Source: Apostichopus japonicus (taxonomy: Eukaryota; Echinodermata; Holothuroidea; Aspidochirotida; Stichopodidae). Taken from it: 64,000 nucleotides of DNA. The notes under the pieces were generated by a model. It did not search any database and was not told the origin of the DNA. It saw nothing but the letters and a program-made list of their open reading frames with translations. Positions 20,720-34,904 of this stretch are shown here, in pieces. Position numbers and translations under genes: made by a program. Every line of letters starts with the position of its first letter. The first letter of the stretch is position 1. The stretch is from NCBI RefSeq assembly GCF_037975245.1, contig NC_092571.1:19616917-19680916 (forward strand). The letters are read 5' to 3'.

Positions 20720-22773
20720 AGTAAACAAGAATCATAAAGATTTATATGTCTATACATTTGTTCCATAACATTTGGGCTTATTTGGATTACAGCTGAGAGA
20801 AATTCTGATAAGAACAGTTAGAAAATTCCATCCTTATGATAAATATATCGCTGTATGCATTTAGGCATTGGTTGATCTTGGTATGCAATAAGTCATATAA
20901 ATAAAAAATAAATTGCATGATTCTAATGTTTATTTGAATCTTGAGGAGCCTCAGATGTTGAGAAGGGTCAAAATTTTAACAATTAATAACAACCTGAATA
21001 GATAGCAGTCTTTCTAATGTCTACAATGATCATATCAAAATAAATTCTGTGCCAAAAGTCGTCCTTACGACTTGAGGAAGGTTGTTGATGACACAGACAA
21101 GTCCACTGATGTCTTGAGAAAGTCCTTTGATGATAAGTGAATTCCATATATATTACTGATAATCATCATTAAGAGACTGGCAATTTTTTTTCCATGTGGT
21201 ATGTTACAGTTATGTTACTCTTATTACAATTAAACGTGAACTGAATTAAAACATTTTCATTTGTGGCTGCTTTTTTTGACATTGAATTATTATGTCATCT
21301 TCTAAATACCATACATCCTCACCAAGTCTCCATACACCCACCCATACACCCTCTCCATCATCAGCTTTGCCTTAAGTGTGTATACAGTATCTAGTTCGTT
21401 GGTATTAAGTTGCTTGCTCTAGTAGTGTTGGAGTTATTATTATTATTATTACACCAGTGGTTATGTAGCGAAAAAACCCAGGGTTCAGTGCGCTTAAAAA
21501 TACAAATATACAATTGAATACACTTAACCATAGGTTTGTTTGAAATAAAACGTCTTTAACGCTGATCTGAAAGTGCTGATAAAGGTTAGGCTTCGTATTT
21601 ATGATTGTAACTTTTTCCACAACAACGTTGCGACATGGCTAAAAGCTTGCTCCCGCACTCGCTTGTTTGATCTACGAGTTGTGAGAGCAGGACTTTCAGA
21701 GGATGACCGAAGGATGCGAGAAGGCTTGTGTGTATGGATTATTTCCTGCAAGTTAACTGGGCAAGTACTGTAAATACCATTAATTCGTTAAGTTAAATTT
21801 ATGGAATTTGAAAGCATCAGAGGGGAAAATTTTGACACAGTCACAAATATGCATTGTTGCATCAGCTACAGAGGTTGGGAGGGGGGGGGGGGGCAGTAGA
21901 GGAACAGGGTCTGATTACACCTCTAGAGCACCTAGTGGTACATCAATAGTATATAACATACAAATTCCCGTTCCCTCCCTTTGTAGCTTTAAGGAATTAT
22001 GATTTTGTTTGCCAGAACCAAGCATTAGGGTTGAATTACTGACATAAATTATTGGTCTTTCTAATCTTCCTCTTATTTCTAATTTCTTTATTGCTTGTTC
22101 GTATCATATTGCAAATTTCAATGGACTACAGAATCCATACTAGTGTAATAACGCCAGTAGTGTGGGTATGTGATAAATTACAGTTTTTCACACCAAAAAG
22201 GTTGGAATTCCCGTAAAAGCTGCAGTTCAAGTCAAATGTCAACAAACATAAGCAACATTCCCGATTCTCAGATAACGTCAAAGTTTTATTGGCTTTCTGC
22301 CTTTATGTTGCACATTTGCTCTACAATTTCATCATAACATTTGAAATGGGAATAACCAGAGGGTGGAACTTGGAGTGGAATGTTGTATGTGGTTAGAGAA
22401 TAAAAAAAAGCATCCGTATTTCCAGTGAACAGGTAGCAGTAACGCCCTTTTGTGTTACAAACTACGGCTTTTGACCGCTCATGACCTCACCGTTATTCGT
22501 GGCGCTCATTTCCTAGATAACTAGAAGTTTTGAACATTGGAGTCACAGCATGATAATTATGGAGCATTTTAGTAGCTTAGCAACCAGTGAACAAGAATGG
22601 ATTTATAAATGTTAATACACACTACAAAGGTCAATTGACTGATGTAGAGCCGTAGTAAACTTCATTACATTTTACCATGTGTCATTTATAGGCCTAACAC
22701 ATTTCTTTTATGTGTACATTGAAACGATAAAAAAAATTACGAAGCAAGAATTCTCAACTCGATAAGAAACGAC
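20720..22773. other. Intron 1 segment without recognised feature
   Basis: AT-rich with a TTA run near 21436 and a poly-G tract near 21880. No gene or element with readable ends. Confidence 0.4.
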
Positions 22774-22781
22774 TGCCCTAG

Positions 22782-24744
22782 CAGTGGCGGAGATTTCTTG
22801 TCAGAAGTGGGGGGGGGGGGGGGGTTGCAGGCCATTGATGAAATAAAAAGTCATAACTGCTGGCTCACTATCTAAGTGGAGCGCCACCATAAGTTGGCGC
22901 GAAGTGCACAAGAATTTTTGGCAAATATTGCCTCCCAGATTGCAGTAAATGGCACTGCCCAGGCCTTGAAAAGCTGCATTTAACCAGGGGCGTATGCAGG
23001 ATTTTCTAATCCGGGGGGCGCGTATTACTATCTAAGCGGAGCGCCACCATTGGTTGGCACGCAGCGTACAAGCAAATTTCTGGTTTTGGTACCCCCAGAT
23101 CACCGGAAATGGCACTTCTCGGGCTTGAAACTGACCAACCATATGTACACTTTGCCTGAGAACCAAGTTTTTTCCAAATACTTTTTTCTCATCTAACCTT
23201 TTTGAAGATTGTCACCAGTCACACATCACGTTCGACTTCATCACATATCCTGTGGATCATTGCTTTTGTAGGTGATTCTTCATCGCGGCCCACAATATCC
23301 GTCAGCCACACTGTTCAGAATTTGAAAATTCACAATTCTCGTGAATAAATTCACTTCAAAACATCCCCATAATGTTGCACAAAATATCATCTATGGACAA
23401 CCGATATAGAAAAACCTCCTTCAAACCCTAACAGATGGGTCAAAATTGCACGATTATGATGAAGTATGATGAAGAATGTTGGTTAGGGAATTTTCGAAAA
23501 TTCAGACGGCTACTAAAACATTTTGTTGAAGGAAATAAAAATATACCAGATATTTCCGAGACCGAACACTACACACATCGACAGTTTTGAGCATGGGCGC
23601 AGATCAGTCTTGGATAATGGTGGGGACGCGTGTCTGTTCTATGACACTATCTAAGCGGAGCGCGACCATGGGTTCGCGCGTAGCGTGGGATTTTTTTGGG
23701 CAAATATACCTCCCAGATCGCCGGAAATAACACTTCCCAGACCTAATGATGCTCCTAAACCTCCTTAAGTTTTAGATCTCATGGCTTAGAAATTTAGTTT
23801 GGAGAAATACATGGGCGTCTGCAGAAAGAAAATCAGGGACAAATAATCCAAGTAGACTTTTGTATATACGATGGGTCTGGGGTCCTCTCCCAGAAAACAA
23901 ATATAGACTGCCGCAAATGCGATTTCCGTCCTATATTTAACAACTGTGGATAAAATACAATAAAATGAGAACTGCTGCATGTCATTTGCACAATGCTGGA
24001 TCAAACTGCGCCAAAGTTCAATACAGGGGAACTTGAAATGCAGCTATTGGTCAAGACAAATTGGTGGGGCCACGGTATATCATGTCCCCACTACTGAAAA
24101 AGTTGGTAGGGACGCGTCCCGCTGTCCTCACCAGGATCTGCGCCCATGGTTTGGAGGCTGCTTATCGTGGAACGCCATTTCATGCTCACTGATATGATGT
24201 GATATCTGCTGTTTGCTTTACAAATTCGAATAATTTTGTCACTGTTCCTCTTCCTCTTCCCGTTTTCTTGCCGTATTTTCTACTCCATCCTTTTCTCCTT
24301 TTCTCTCTTTCTTCTTTTTTCTTCTTTTTCTTTTCCTTCCTTCACCTCGTTAAAGTTGGCAAGTGTATACAGTTCCAAAGCTATTCAACAGCAACAAAAC
24401 GTTATTTTGTGTATGTCTGTTGTGGGGTGAAGTTAGCGCTATGAGCTACAAGTTCCAATGCGCAAGGTGGGGGAAAGGGGCTAGAAATAATGTGTGGGTC
24501 AATTCTAACTCGGTTTTCGGTCGTTAATTGTTGATGTAGCCTACCAGGTAAAAGGTTGAAATGACTTTAACAATTTCAAATTAATAATTTGATTTATTAT
24601 GCCATTTGGAGCACATAACATAGGCTATAACAGAACATTACTGGCAAAAACTAGGGGGGGGGGGGGTTGATTGTGTGGGCCAACCCCCCTCTTCAAAAAG
24701 TGGGGGGTTAAAACCCCCCAACCCCCCCTGTTTCTCCGCCACTG
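22782..24744. mobile_element. Composite hAT-type element with intact ends (copy 2)
   Basis: The left end CAGTGGCGGAGATTTC and right end TTTCTCCGCCACTG are inverted repeats. Flanks are TGCCCTAG (22774-22781) and TGCCATAG (24745-24752), a 7/8 target duplication. The portion from 22942 on is nearly identical to 17512-19329, including a nested CATGGGCGCAGATC element. The preserved ends suggest the composite moved as one unit. No transposase recognised. Confidence 0.75.
23592..24148. mobile_element. Nested hAT-type element (second copy)
   Basis: The ends and flanks are the same as at 18170-18727: GTTTTGAG before and GTTTGGAG after. It is inside the composite at 22782-24744. Confidence 0.75.
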
Positions 24745-24752
24745 TGCCATAG

Positions 24753-27700
24753 TGTAATCGCGCAAAATCATTCCCGAGGGAAAGGTATATAACCTCACCC
24801 CACATCAGGTATCCTACCGAATAAAACACACGAGTGGGAATTTTTCGCGATACTTTGAAGGTATCTTGCACTTTATAAGATGAATTGATAAGCAGTGACT
24901 GCCGTATAGCCCAGAAGAAAGCCCGTAACTAGGGGTTCGATTTTTGTGTTGGGATTGGGCATGAATGTTCACTTGTTGGCAGATATCCGTCCTGGAGTGG
25001 GGGGTCTAAATGGGTCCTTTCCCCTATAATATCATTTAAACTACATCTGTGTCATACAAGTTTGAAGGTCGTTAGTGCATGTATACAACTTTGCGTGTCC
25101 CCACCCCCCCCCATGGTAACGTCCCTGAACATGGGTACATGTACTTGTCAACAGGACTTAACAAAAAATACATTTCACCCCTTCGCCTTCATTACGCTCC
25201 TCCAGTAACTATTTAAGCGAGACCAAAGGTGACGGCGATCTTATTAAAATAGAAAAGTCGAACGAAACTTGATATGGACCAGCCCGAGTGAGTCAAGTTA
25301 CGCGGACTTCTACAAATATAGGGCGCACATGTACTAGCTTTAAGACTTATTGTTATTTTATTGTCCTTCCATATTGAGCTAAAAGTGTTCATTGCTTTGG
25401 GGTTATATTCTAACCTACAACTTCCGTTAACATCGGCTGATAATCAGGCAGGAGTGAGAGTGGAAGGGACGTTTTGTGCTCTTTTCATAAATAGAAGTGA
25501 CATGCATTTAGTTAACGATAAGTACACTCTTCCATTTATGTAACAAAAATGCAGCGCCCTGTTGTTATCTAAAGCAATCGATGACTTAAGACAACTGTTA
25601 TTGAAAAGTACCATTTTGTTGTACAATTGAAAAGTAATAAAATAGTAAAACAAGTGCCGAGTTGTTACTTTAAATACTGGATTTGCCATACAGAATGCAC
25701 AGAGGGTCCACTTTTGATGTGATTTTGCGGCTTTCTTCCTCAAATCAAACTCGCATGTCCCACTACCCTTCGAATTTTAAGGTTAATTAAACATGAATAT
25801 CGAAATGGAACATGTTTCGAGACTTGTGGTATCCGCTCCGCTTTCCCACCCCCTCCCCCAAAAAACCTTTCCACCCCCCCCCCCATTATAGTTATTGATT
25901 TAAACATCATACACCGCAAACCTTTCTGCGGTGTAATATATGTATGCTGTGGGTTTACAAGTATGTGTGGTGTAGGCCTACTTTGGAAACCATATAAGAA
26001 AAAGTGAAAAGCTGTAACCGTAATGTATGTTAAATGTTATCTTTATGTTCAAGCGGAGAACCTACTCCTCGCACAGGCGATGACAGACCACTGCAGTAAG
26101 TCCCCCGTAGAGAAGAATGTCCTTGGGTTTCATCTGCTGAGAGATGTACAATCTACTTCATTATCCATCGGGTCATTTTCATTGCCCCTTCACCGCGGTG
26201 ATGATCCCTGTTTTTTTCCTTCTAATTCCTGTGAGATTATTGCTTTTATAACTATACTGTCACAATACATGTTTCAGAGAATTGCCAGTCTGAGTTTAAA
26301 GGTGGCGTCTCGTACGGACTTTTGAATCCTTTCAGTCGATCAAGGAATTGAAGTCACTTGTCGTCAAAATGCATATCGTCAGGTACGCGATCACTAAACA
26401 ATAGACGTCGTGCGCGTACAGGGCTTCACGTAGAACATGTACTGCTTACTCAGACTAGTTTCTGGTCTGAAATTGGCAAACTCCCCCCCCCCCTCCACCC
26501 CAGGAGAAGCTAAAGGCGCGCATTCCATGCTAAAATCAGCTAAGCATATTTTGCTGGAACAAACTAAGTTGCACTGCACTGGATAAGCCAGAACCGTTTA
26601 TTCAGCCGTCCGGTAACGTCCAGAGACGTACGGCTCTGTGGAAACCTGCTATGGGGTTTCAAATGGAACACTTGTATGTCGGACTATATGTTCATCTCCC
26701 TGAAACGTGATGGATACTTAATACATTAACGAGTATCGGCCTGGAACGTAGTTATTTTACTTGATTTTGAGAACCAGGAGACACCGACTGGTTTATAACA
26801 GTTTTATTTTACTTTTATATTTTACAATTTAGACGATATTGATTGGCGAAACCCACTTCACTTTAGCCTGTGATGGCTAACAAACAACTTGAACGATTGC
26901 CAAATGCAAATCAAGGACAAAACAAATACAAAATCCGGTTTTTTAGCCTTATAATGATGGATTCGATGAGATAGTTATACAGAAAGAAAAACGAATTCCT
27001 GATCGTCAAAAGCGGTTCCCCAGCGATTAATGTTTGTAGTCTTAGCCCTGCCCTCGAGTGTCCCTATATCAACCTTCCCAGCAGCACCATTTAGGGTTTA
27101 TTCTTGAGTTATTCGCAGTTTGGAAACATTGACGCTACCCTCAGTTTTCCTGGTATCCATTAACACGTATAACATAATTGGACACATCACAATAATTGTC
27201 CCTGTATTTGCCGACAAGTTGTTAGACTATATACAATAAGTTTTAATCTAGAATTTGGCAGTGACGAGCGTGTTTAAGACGTGCGATTATCAGTGAAGAG
27301 GGAATGGTGATTCCAAAGTTGGGGTAGGCCTATACCACTTATATATATATATGGGGTGGTTTAGTGAGAAGGAAACACCATAATTGAATAATTAAAAATC
27401 ATTTCAAATATATTCGACTTAGTACCATAAGCACAATACGTAACCTCCGTCTGCGATGACGTCATGCATCAAATTTTGGCATTTTGATGCTTAGTCTTTT
27501 AGTATATTATTCCAAGGATAAGTGGACAAATAAACAAAAGTTCTCTTTCAACCATGGAGATCTGAACAGATGATCCGGGGTGATAGTATTAACTCTCAGT
27601 TGGCTGATTTTGTTCATGGATTCTCTAAATATGTAGGCTTACATGCGTAGACATGCATGAACTAGTATTTTCTACAAGTGTTAAAATTCCCAGCAAATAA

Positions 27701-28740
27701 GTATATGGGAGAAATAAAGGAGGAATTTTATCTGTGATTATCAAAGTACATAGATTTGAGGATATTTTGTACTTAGAAATTGAGTTATTTCAACAAATTA
27801 GTACTGCAGATCCCCCACCCCCTTCCCCACCCCCTTCCCCACCCCTCCCCGCACCAACCAAACGTGTTCTGTAATGAAACATATGGGATTACAACGCCCT
27901 TAGCAATAGTTAGTTATAAATTTCCACTGCAACAAAGCTATGTAGACATCTATTACTACACGTTTATTTCACACTATTGTAGCATAACCTTGAATAAATT
28001 AATGGAGGAGGGGTGGGGGGGGGGGTTCACACATGTTACACAGGGATATAAACCCCCATTCTACTGATGCAATGGGCGATTGGGGAGATTCAGAGAGAAA
28101 AATACGGTGCTTTGGAGTTGTCGCATGAAGCACTAAGTGACATGAAGGTAAAACGGAAAATTTTCTCCAAACGGTTGTTTGAAGAACAAGACAGTCCCGA
28201 TTTCGCCAAAAAAAAAGGAAACGAAAATTGGAATTTGGACGAAATTCAATGTAAAAAGACAATTTTAGTAGTAACTGCTGTTTTACGTTCAAGAATAAGA
28301 CGAGATGTAACATCTACACTACCGTAGAAATATTAGCAGTAACATGGCGCATGCATGTGTTTACAATGAGAGACCTTTGACTTACCTAAAGCAAAACCTT
28401 CTTTTAAAGATACGAGACAGTATGTTGACATGTCACGGAATCGTGATCATTTTGGGTGTGGTTGACAAATGGTGGCGATTTATGACAACCGGTGTGACCT
28501 GTTAGACGCGATCTGAATAACAGGCAAAATAAATACAGGCTTTATCGCAATCATGACTTCGAAAGTTGCCAAAGACTGGGGAAATCCGGAGGGCTGAATC
28601 TGTCTTTCGTATTGTATAGCCGAGAAATTATCTGACAGAAATATTTAGAGTTCTTAATACCGGCTTAACATGAAATGGTGGGGGCGGGGAGGGGTAGGGA
28701 TAGGGAACAGAATATGGGATGGTGCAGGAGAGAGCAGGAG
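24753..28740. other. Intron 1 segment without recognised gene
   Basis: About 4 kb of mixed sequence with several poly-C/poly-G tracts (near 25100, 25870, 26480, 27810, 28015). CAGGGACGTTACCATGGGGGGG on the minus strand at 25110-25131 looks like an isolated hAT-type end. An ORF at 28067-28327 (86 codons, Lys-rich) has no recognisable family and no splice context I could support. Confidence 0.4.
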
Positions 28741-28741
28741 C

Positions 28742-28775
28742 GGGGTAGGGTAGGGTAGGGTAGGGTAGGGTAGGG
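28742..28775. repeat. (GGGTA)n microsatellite
   Basis: Seven uninterrupted GGGTA units, a tract able to form a G-quadruplex, within a G-rich stretch from about 28679. Confidence 0.85.
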
Positions 28776-30115
28776 AAAATGAGGGTACCAAAAGAAGAAG
28801 AAGAGGGGTATGGAACAGGAAATACGGTAGAAAGAAGCAGAGGATGATGGATAAAGAGAGCTTTGAGGTGCATCTTTGGAGATAATAATCTTAGCATAGA
28901 CTGACCCGAACATTGGGCAAAACATTAAAACATACAAGTAGAGTTGGTTCAGGTCCCGTCTTCAAAAATCAGAGTTTGAGGTTTGAAAGTTGGAGAGTTT
29001 GGTAGGGTATTGATGCTTGGGTCAGGGAAGTAGTCAGAACATTGGGGAAATATTCGTCCACAGGTGGGCATAACATTCCGATGTCTTACTCTTGAAATAC
29101 GGAAATGATGTAGGTAATGATGCCTACGTCCTAATCCCTCGATCCCCTCTCTCTCTCCACCCCACCCCCCCCCCCTGCGATTTCCAATTTCATTGAGATG
29201 ACGGAAGTATAAACAGTGATAAAATTTTATTTAACATTTATTCGAAACCGCAAATAACTTCAGTAAAGTGCGTTGCTTGATACGACATAATACATGGGTG
29301 TATGAACATAATAGGTTATTTCAAATACCAATGTTTTCGCACGTACTAGGGTTAACACCTAACCAGTTTTACGACAGTTGTACATTGCCCGTGGTTTATG
29401 GATAGAACTATTTCCAGGATCAATTTGACCTCGTTCGTTGCTAAGGCGTATTTATGCGTTACTTGTACATGAACTCCACCTTACTTTACCCAAGTGGCAA
29501 AGCCATATACTGTATGAAGTTTTCCGATTGAGAAAGGGGGTAGGGGATAATTTGAAATCAAAATAATAATTGGTTAAGCAGCATGCCGGTGTTCCTTACA
29601 CACTCATCATATATTCCTGTTTATGTTATTCCATCCATTCCAATTTTCCAACGTTAGCTGCGTTTGAGGCTAGTAAGATGTGATGGACGGGGGAAGGCGG
29701 GGGGAGGGCGTTGAGGATTTTGGAGTCTTCTCCAGACGAATTTTAGATTTGTAGATGCTACGGTGGCCAAGATAGGAAATTAGGAATTCCGAATTTTATC
29801 TTCGAATCTACATTTTCTTTACATATTCCGACTATATAACATCAATCTCGACAACTTTTTTGTTTTCTTCGAATTTTGACATTCCATACCGGGAATATTG
29901 GGCTTAGTTTATCGCAAAAATCATTTCGAGTTTCCACTATCCGTCGAAATTTTCGGGTTCCGACTATTTTCTGGTTGCCGAAAGTTCGAGAAAACAAATA
30001 CAAATTCAAGGGTTTATCACGTGTACAAAACGAGACAGTTATTTTAATGCCTGGCACTTTGGTTGTTAATGCAAAGATCCAGCTGAATGATTTAGGACTG
30101 CCGTAGAGTACATCC
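28776..30115. other. Intron 1 segment without recognised feature
   Basis: Mixed sequence; overlapping ORFs on both strands at 29842-30180 show no domain. Confidence 0.4.
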
Positions 30116-30540
30116 AGAGCACTTACTTTAATTGAGCAAATTACAGAGCACTTACTTGTATCGAGTATAATACAGAGCACTCACTTGTATTGAGTATAAT
30201 ACAGAGCACTTACTTGTATCGAGTATAATACAGAGCACTCACTTGTATTGAGTATCATACAGAGCACTTACTTATATTGAGTATGCTACAAGTACTTACT
30301 TGTATTAAGTATACTACAGGTCACTTACTGTTATGAGTATACGTCACATCATTTACTTGTATATCGAGTATGCTACAAGGAACTTACTTGTTGAGTTTGC
30401 TACAGGCACTTACTTCTGTTGATTATACGACAGAGCACTTACTCTATTGGGTATGCTACAGAGCACTTACTTGTATTGAGAAAACTACAGAGCACTTACT
30501 TGTATCGAGTATGCTACAGGCACCAACTTGTATATCAAGT
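30116..30540. repeat. 29-bp minisatellite (AGAGCACTTACTTGTAT type)
   Basis: Repeated AGAGCACTTACTTGTATCGAG followed by TATAATAC. The first units are regular at 29 bp; later units decay (TATGCTAC, missing parts). About 14 units. Confidence 0.85.
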
Positions 30541-33500
30541 GTATGTATTTTTCGACTATTCTACACAAAAGTTATTTACATTGAGTTCACCTTTAAGTTG
30601 TTGTTCACTTTGGAACATTCAGCTGTATTTAGTTATATAGCTAAGAGGTCTCCCATTCCCCTATAGACCGGCTACCTTTAAATCTAGTTAACTATAATTA
30701 CATGACAGCTCCGCTCTGAAGGTCATGGGGTGAGGTGGGTCGTAGGGATGGGGTACGGAGCAAAATATTGTGTTACTGAAAATGTTGCTGGACTCTTAAT
30801 GTAGATTGAATGTGTTTCGTCTTGTAAAGGTTTTAAATTGTTCGAACTGTCGTGGAATGCTATTCACGTGTCGAACCCACACATTTTGACATTGACAAAT
30901 CCTGTTAATGTAACAACGTAGATGTGACAAAAGAACATTTCGAGTTCGAAGACCCGTTGTACATAGCATGAAGGGATCTTTATCTTCATCCGTAAAATCA
31001 GTTCGGGTTTCATAAATATTATGATTATTGTCAGAACATTTCTCCGTATTTTATAGCTTACGTCAAACATTATAAGTACTGTTATGACTTATTCTTTAAC
31101 AATGACAACGTATCAAAAAACAAACATATACACTCCGGGTTAAATTACTTTAAATTAGACGGTTGAGAAATGAATATCCTAGGTGTAAGGAATTTAACAA
31201 GTCTTCCATGGAGACACATGGCTACACTAGCACCAGCTTCCATAGTTAGAGTTATTTTTTTTTTTTAAATAATTCCACAATCGTTACAAGAAGGACAGCA
31301 TGACGGGAATCCAAGCGTTTAGTAACCAATCGATTATAAATTAAAATAAACACCCTTCCCGCTACAAAATAAATTTATATGCACATATATCAACAATATG
31401 TGTTCTGTTATTACTTTGAGTTCCCTTCAATGTGTTACGGTTTATATATATATTACAAACATAGACTTTACGCCATATGACGCTTCCTAGCATTCACTGG
31501 GAATCCAACCCCACCCCTCCCCCATCCCTACCCAGTTCCCCCGCTCAATGTAGCATGACGTCCCCACCAACTGGACTTTGGATGCTGATGTTATGCCCCG
31601 AGGTTCGATACCAATAAATCAGACTAATGGTGGTCTTTATTCTACTGTGTAGACTCGCTGCCCATATCGAACAATACTATATTACTGTTTGGTATAATGT
31701 AGTTTCCCGGGTTCGTTCCGTTCACTGACAAGACATGTAGAGGAACATATGTATCCGTTTTCTTTGGAAATCGAAATAAGTCTAATTTGCTTAGTTTCCG
31801 CGTCACATTTTCTACGTTCGTGCGTGCATGTATGTGCGTTACACCCCGACCGAATCAAGCGGCATACCAATGTTTTCCGTCTCAATCGAAGAAAAATTTA
31901 TTGGCAGACCGCAAATTTTGCTATACCTTCCTATTGATCATCTATGTAAATTACGTCATGTTTAATGACACCATGTGGCACATAATACGTGAAGAAATGT
32001 TTTATTTAAAACTTTTAGCGTCAACAGTAAAAAAAAAAACGCATCCCGAACAATTCGAAATTCTTGCGGACGGAGGTCGCGCGAGCAAAGGGGTAACTAA
32101 ACTTTCGCAGGGCATCAACACTGTTATGTTGTAGGGGAACTAGGGCTGAGACTGGGAGTAGTCCAGTTCAATGAAATAACGCTTCATTATTCGTGTTCAT
32201 AGCTTATATTTTCTTTGAAAACGATGTTTGTTCAGAGTTTTAATGGAGGAGGTAGGGCCATGGAAGTGAATTTCATAACGAGAATAAGAAGCGGGGCAGG
32301 GGTAAGGGGTAGGGCTACTTCAAGGAGCTAAATTATTTGTAAATCTGTATGGCAGTGATCCATTACACCTGTAGCAGTAGGAGTAGGATAACCAGTGGCG
32401 GCAAGGACGGAAGCCCCCCCCCCCAAGTCCAAAGTCTTCCCCCCCCCCCTCGCTTGCCCCCAAATGACATTGGTGTGCAAAACAAATTATTGGACGAGAA
32501 TTGCAAATGCATTTTAAGGTTCAGTTAAACCAGTTCGCGGTTGACGTTAATCCGTAATTGGCGGGAATTCTCAAATTAAAACCAGCCAATTGCGTCTCAA
32601 GTTAACTATTATCTTGTTATTTTACTTTCTAGCATCGCTAAGAGGTCTCCCATTCCCCTCCCCTCAACACACGGGCTACTCAACGAGATATCCTGCTTCC
32701 ATGTTTGTTATATCATGTGTATGTTTATAACTGTATACCATCGTTATATTTACCGTCTGAAGTTAATCAGATATTGTTAAGTTAATCAGGTCGTTTGAGG
32801 TGAACATGTCCAAGTCAGAGAAATTTGAAAATGCGATAATTTCAGAAGTTGCTTGAACTTCTAACTTGGTACGCACATAGCCCTTGCTAAATACATGCCT
32901 ACAATTTCCCTTCAGGTCAAAGGTCATCCGTCAAGTTCAGGTTACAGTCGGAATATGTCTGATTATGCTGAAGTGACGGTTTGTTTGACCTTCAACCCTC
33001 TTTGCATAGGTATGAATAAATCAATTCAGCAATTCAGATCGTTGGAAAATCTTGTATCGAAAGTTTCTTCTCATATTGGCAAGGAATCACTAAGTCATTT
33101 GACTTTCTGGTTCATTTTTATAAGTTTATCCAGAATTCTAAATTTTATTCGGCAATTAACAAGTTTTACTGCAAAAACAAATCATCCAATCATAAAAAAA
33201 TGTAGGCTTCTGTAGACAAAGTGTGAAAGATACGTTTATGTACTGTAAACAGCATGAGAACAGAGCACACAGGGTTATCAGCTAAGAGTATAGTGACTTT
33301 CTCTACAATATATCAAATTCATCTTATTAATTGGACTATCCCTTCAACAATTTAGGGGATAGAAATTAGGAATAAACTGTTCAATTTGGCTAAAGAAACA
33401 TTCATAACAGTACCGTTACCATGTTTACAAGTGTTTGGGAACGGGCCATATTGCAAAAGTACCTACTCGAACCCGCCCCGCCCCCTCCCACCTCCTCAGC

Positions 33501-33577
33501 CCCCTCCCCGATAAAATGAGTCTTATTACGCCACTGCTCTGCAGATCCACATTTCATTACCAAATTTAATTTGGTTT
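30541..33577. other. Intron 1 segment without recognised gene
   Basis: About 3 kb with no supported gene. CAGTGGCGGCAAGGACGG at 32395 followed by poly-C looks like one end of a hAT-type element, and TTACGCCACTG at 33526-33536 like the opposite end of another. Neither has a partner I could pair. Confidence 0.4.
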
Positions 33578-33673
33578 AAAAGTAAGTGGGCATGACGTTT
33601 CGATCCTAGCAGGATCTTCTTCAGAGGCGGAATGGATCCTTCTAGGATCGAAACGTCAGGCCCACTTACTTTT
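33578..33673. repeat. Long inverted repeat with hammerhead-like core
   Basis: Two 39-bp arms (33578-33616 and 33635-33673) pair with two mismatches around an 18-nt loop. The arms begin AAAAGTAAGTGGG and contain GACGTTTCGATCC. On the minus strand the loop and one arm read CTGAAGA, a GATCC/GGATC stem, then GAAAC and GTC. This is the order of hammerhead ribozyme core elements, with one extra A before the stem. Similar motifs occur in Penelope-like and other retroelements. Cleavage activity is not shown by the sequence. Confidence 0.55.
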
Positions 33674-34904
33674 ACACATTCTCTTACACAGGCGATTTAG
33701 TGGTTAAGCAGTTTGCCAACAGCTTTTGTTTTATTTCAATTTAATTTTTTATAGATGAGCATCACATGCATTTTAAAGTGAGAAGAGGGATACAACGTCT
33801 GAGTAAAGGGGCCTTTATATTACATTTGTGACATACCATTATGAATATTCATGAGATGAAACACGACTATCATGACGTATGCCCACATACATTCAATACG
33901 CATTTACTTCAAGAAATAATGCATAACAAATATTCTGCTCGTTGTGCCGGGTAGCGGACCACATGACGTGACGTAAAGATGCGGCTATTTACCGGTTGCC
34001 CAACTACAGAATATAATTACAGGCCGCGATTTTTTTATTGCACACAATTTACATTTTCGGTGGAAACAATGTAAGCGAGAGAGGCAGGGGAGTTGATAAT
34101 CAAACAGTTGCCAAAATGACCAAAGATGACCATTGGCTTGGTAGGTACGTTGAGATCTCAAGAGGGATTGTAGTTGCTTAAAGACATCTTAAAATATCCA
34201 TCACCTGAACTATTCTATGCTGTTTTTGAATGATAATAGCCTATCGTACATCCAGCCAATGGCGCACTACCTTTAAGAAGTCAATACTGGGTCATTGGTA
34301 TAATGGATGGCGTTCTCGAGAGAGCAAATATTGCGAATACCTTTTTCCTTTTGGGAGATTTGGTGTGAATTTTTCTCTGTTGGTCAAACAGGTAGACGTA
34401 TGATAAATGTATTACCCCATGACTGGTTACATCTCCCATCAGTTGCCTTTGGATGAGTTTGATCTTCAAACACACACACACTCACAAACTCGCACACACA
34501 GAGAAGAGACACGTAGCGAGAATAATATCGTAAAAATTTATCTGTCTTAGACTGAGACCAACAGGGATTTGGGTCATGAACTATACCTTAATTTAGCGAG
34601 ACGGAAGCCCGGTAAAACTTGACGGAAAGGACTAAATCCACGAGGTTATAGAAAAGGTTTAGGGGAAGAACTAACACTTTTTTTCTTCTAAATCACACCA
34701 AGAAGCTTTATATGCCAATTCCAGCATCATAAATATACAGTTCAACGTTCTGTATTCCTATATCATTTTCTTAACAAAATTGACAAACTTTATAATGTAT
34801 GTACATTGTTAATTTATGTATGTCTGTCCAAAACTAATTATGTCGGTTGATTTGTTTTTGTTATAAAATCCCATAAAGTGAAATGAGAGTTAGTTATCTT
34901 TACT
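33674..34904. other. Intron 1 segment without recognised gene
   Basis: Contains a short CA-rich run at 34470-34500. Nothing else supported. Confidence 0.4.

Noticed and set aside
28067-28327. 86-codon Lys-rich ORF
   Set aside because: No family features and no splice or start context; length is compatible with chance.
32395-33536. Possible single hAT-type element from CAGTGGCGGCAAG (32395) to TTACGCCACTG (33536)
   Set aside because: The two ends are not inverted copies beyond the first eight bases, and the flanking 8-mers do not match.
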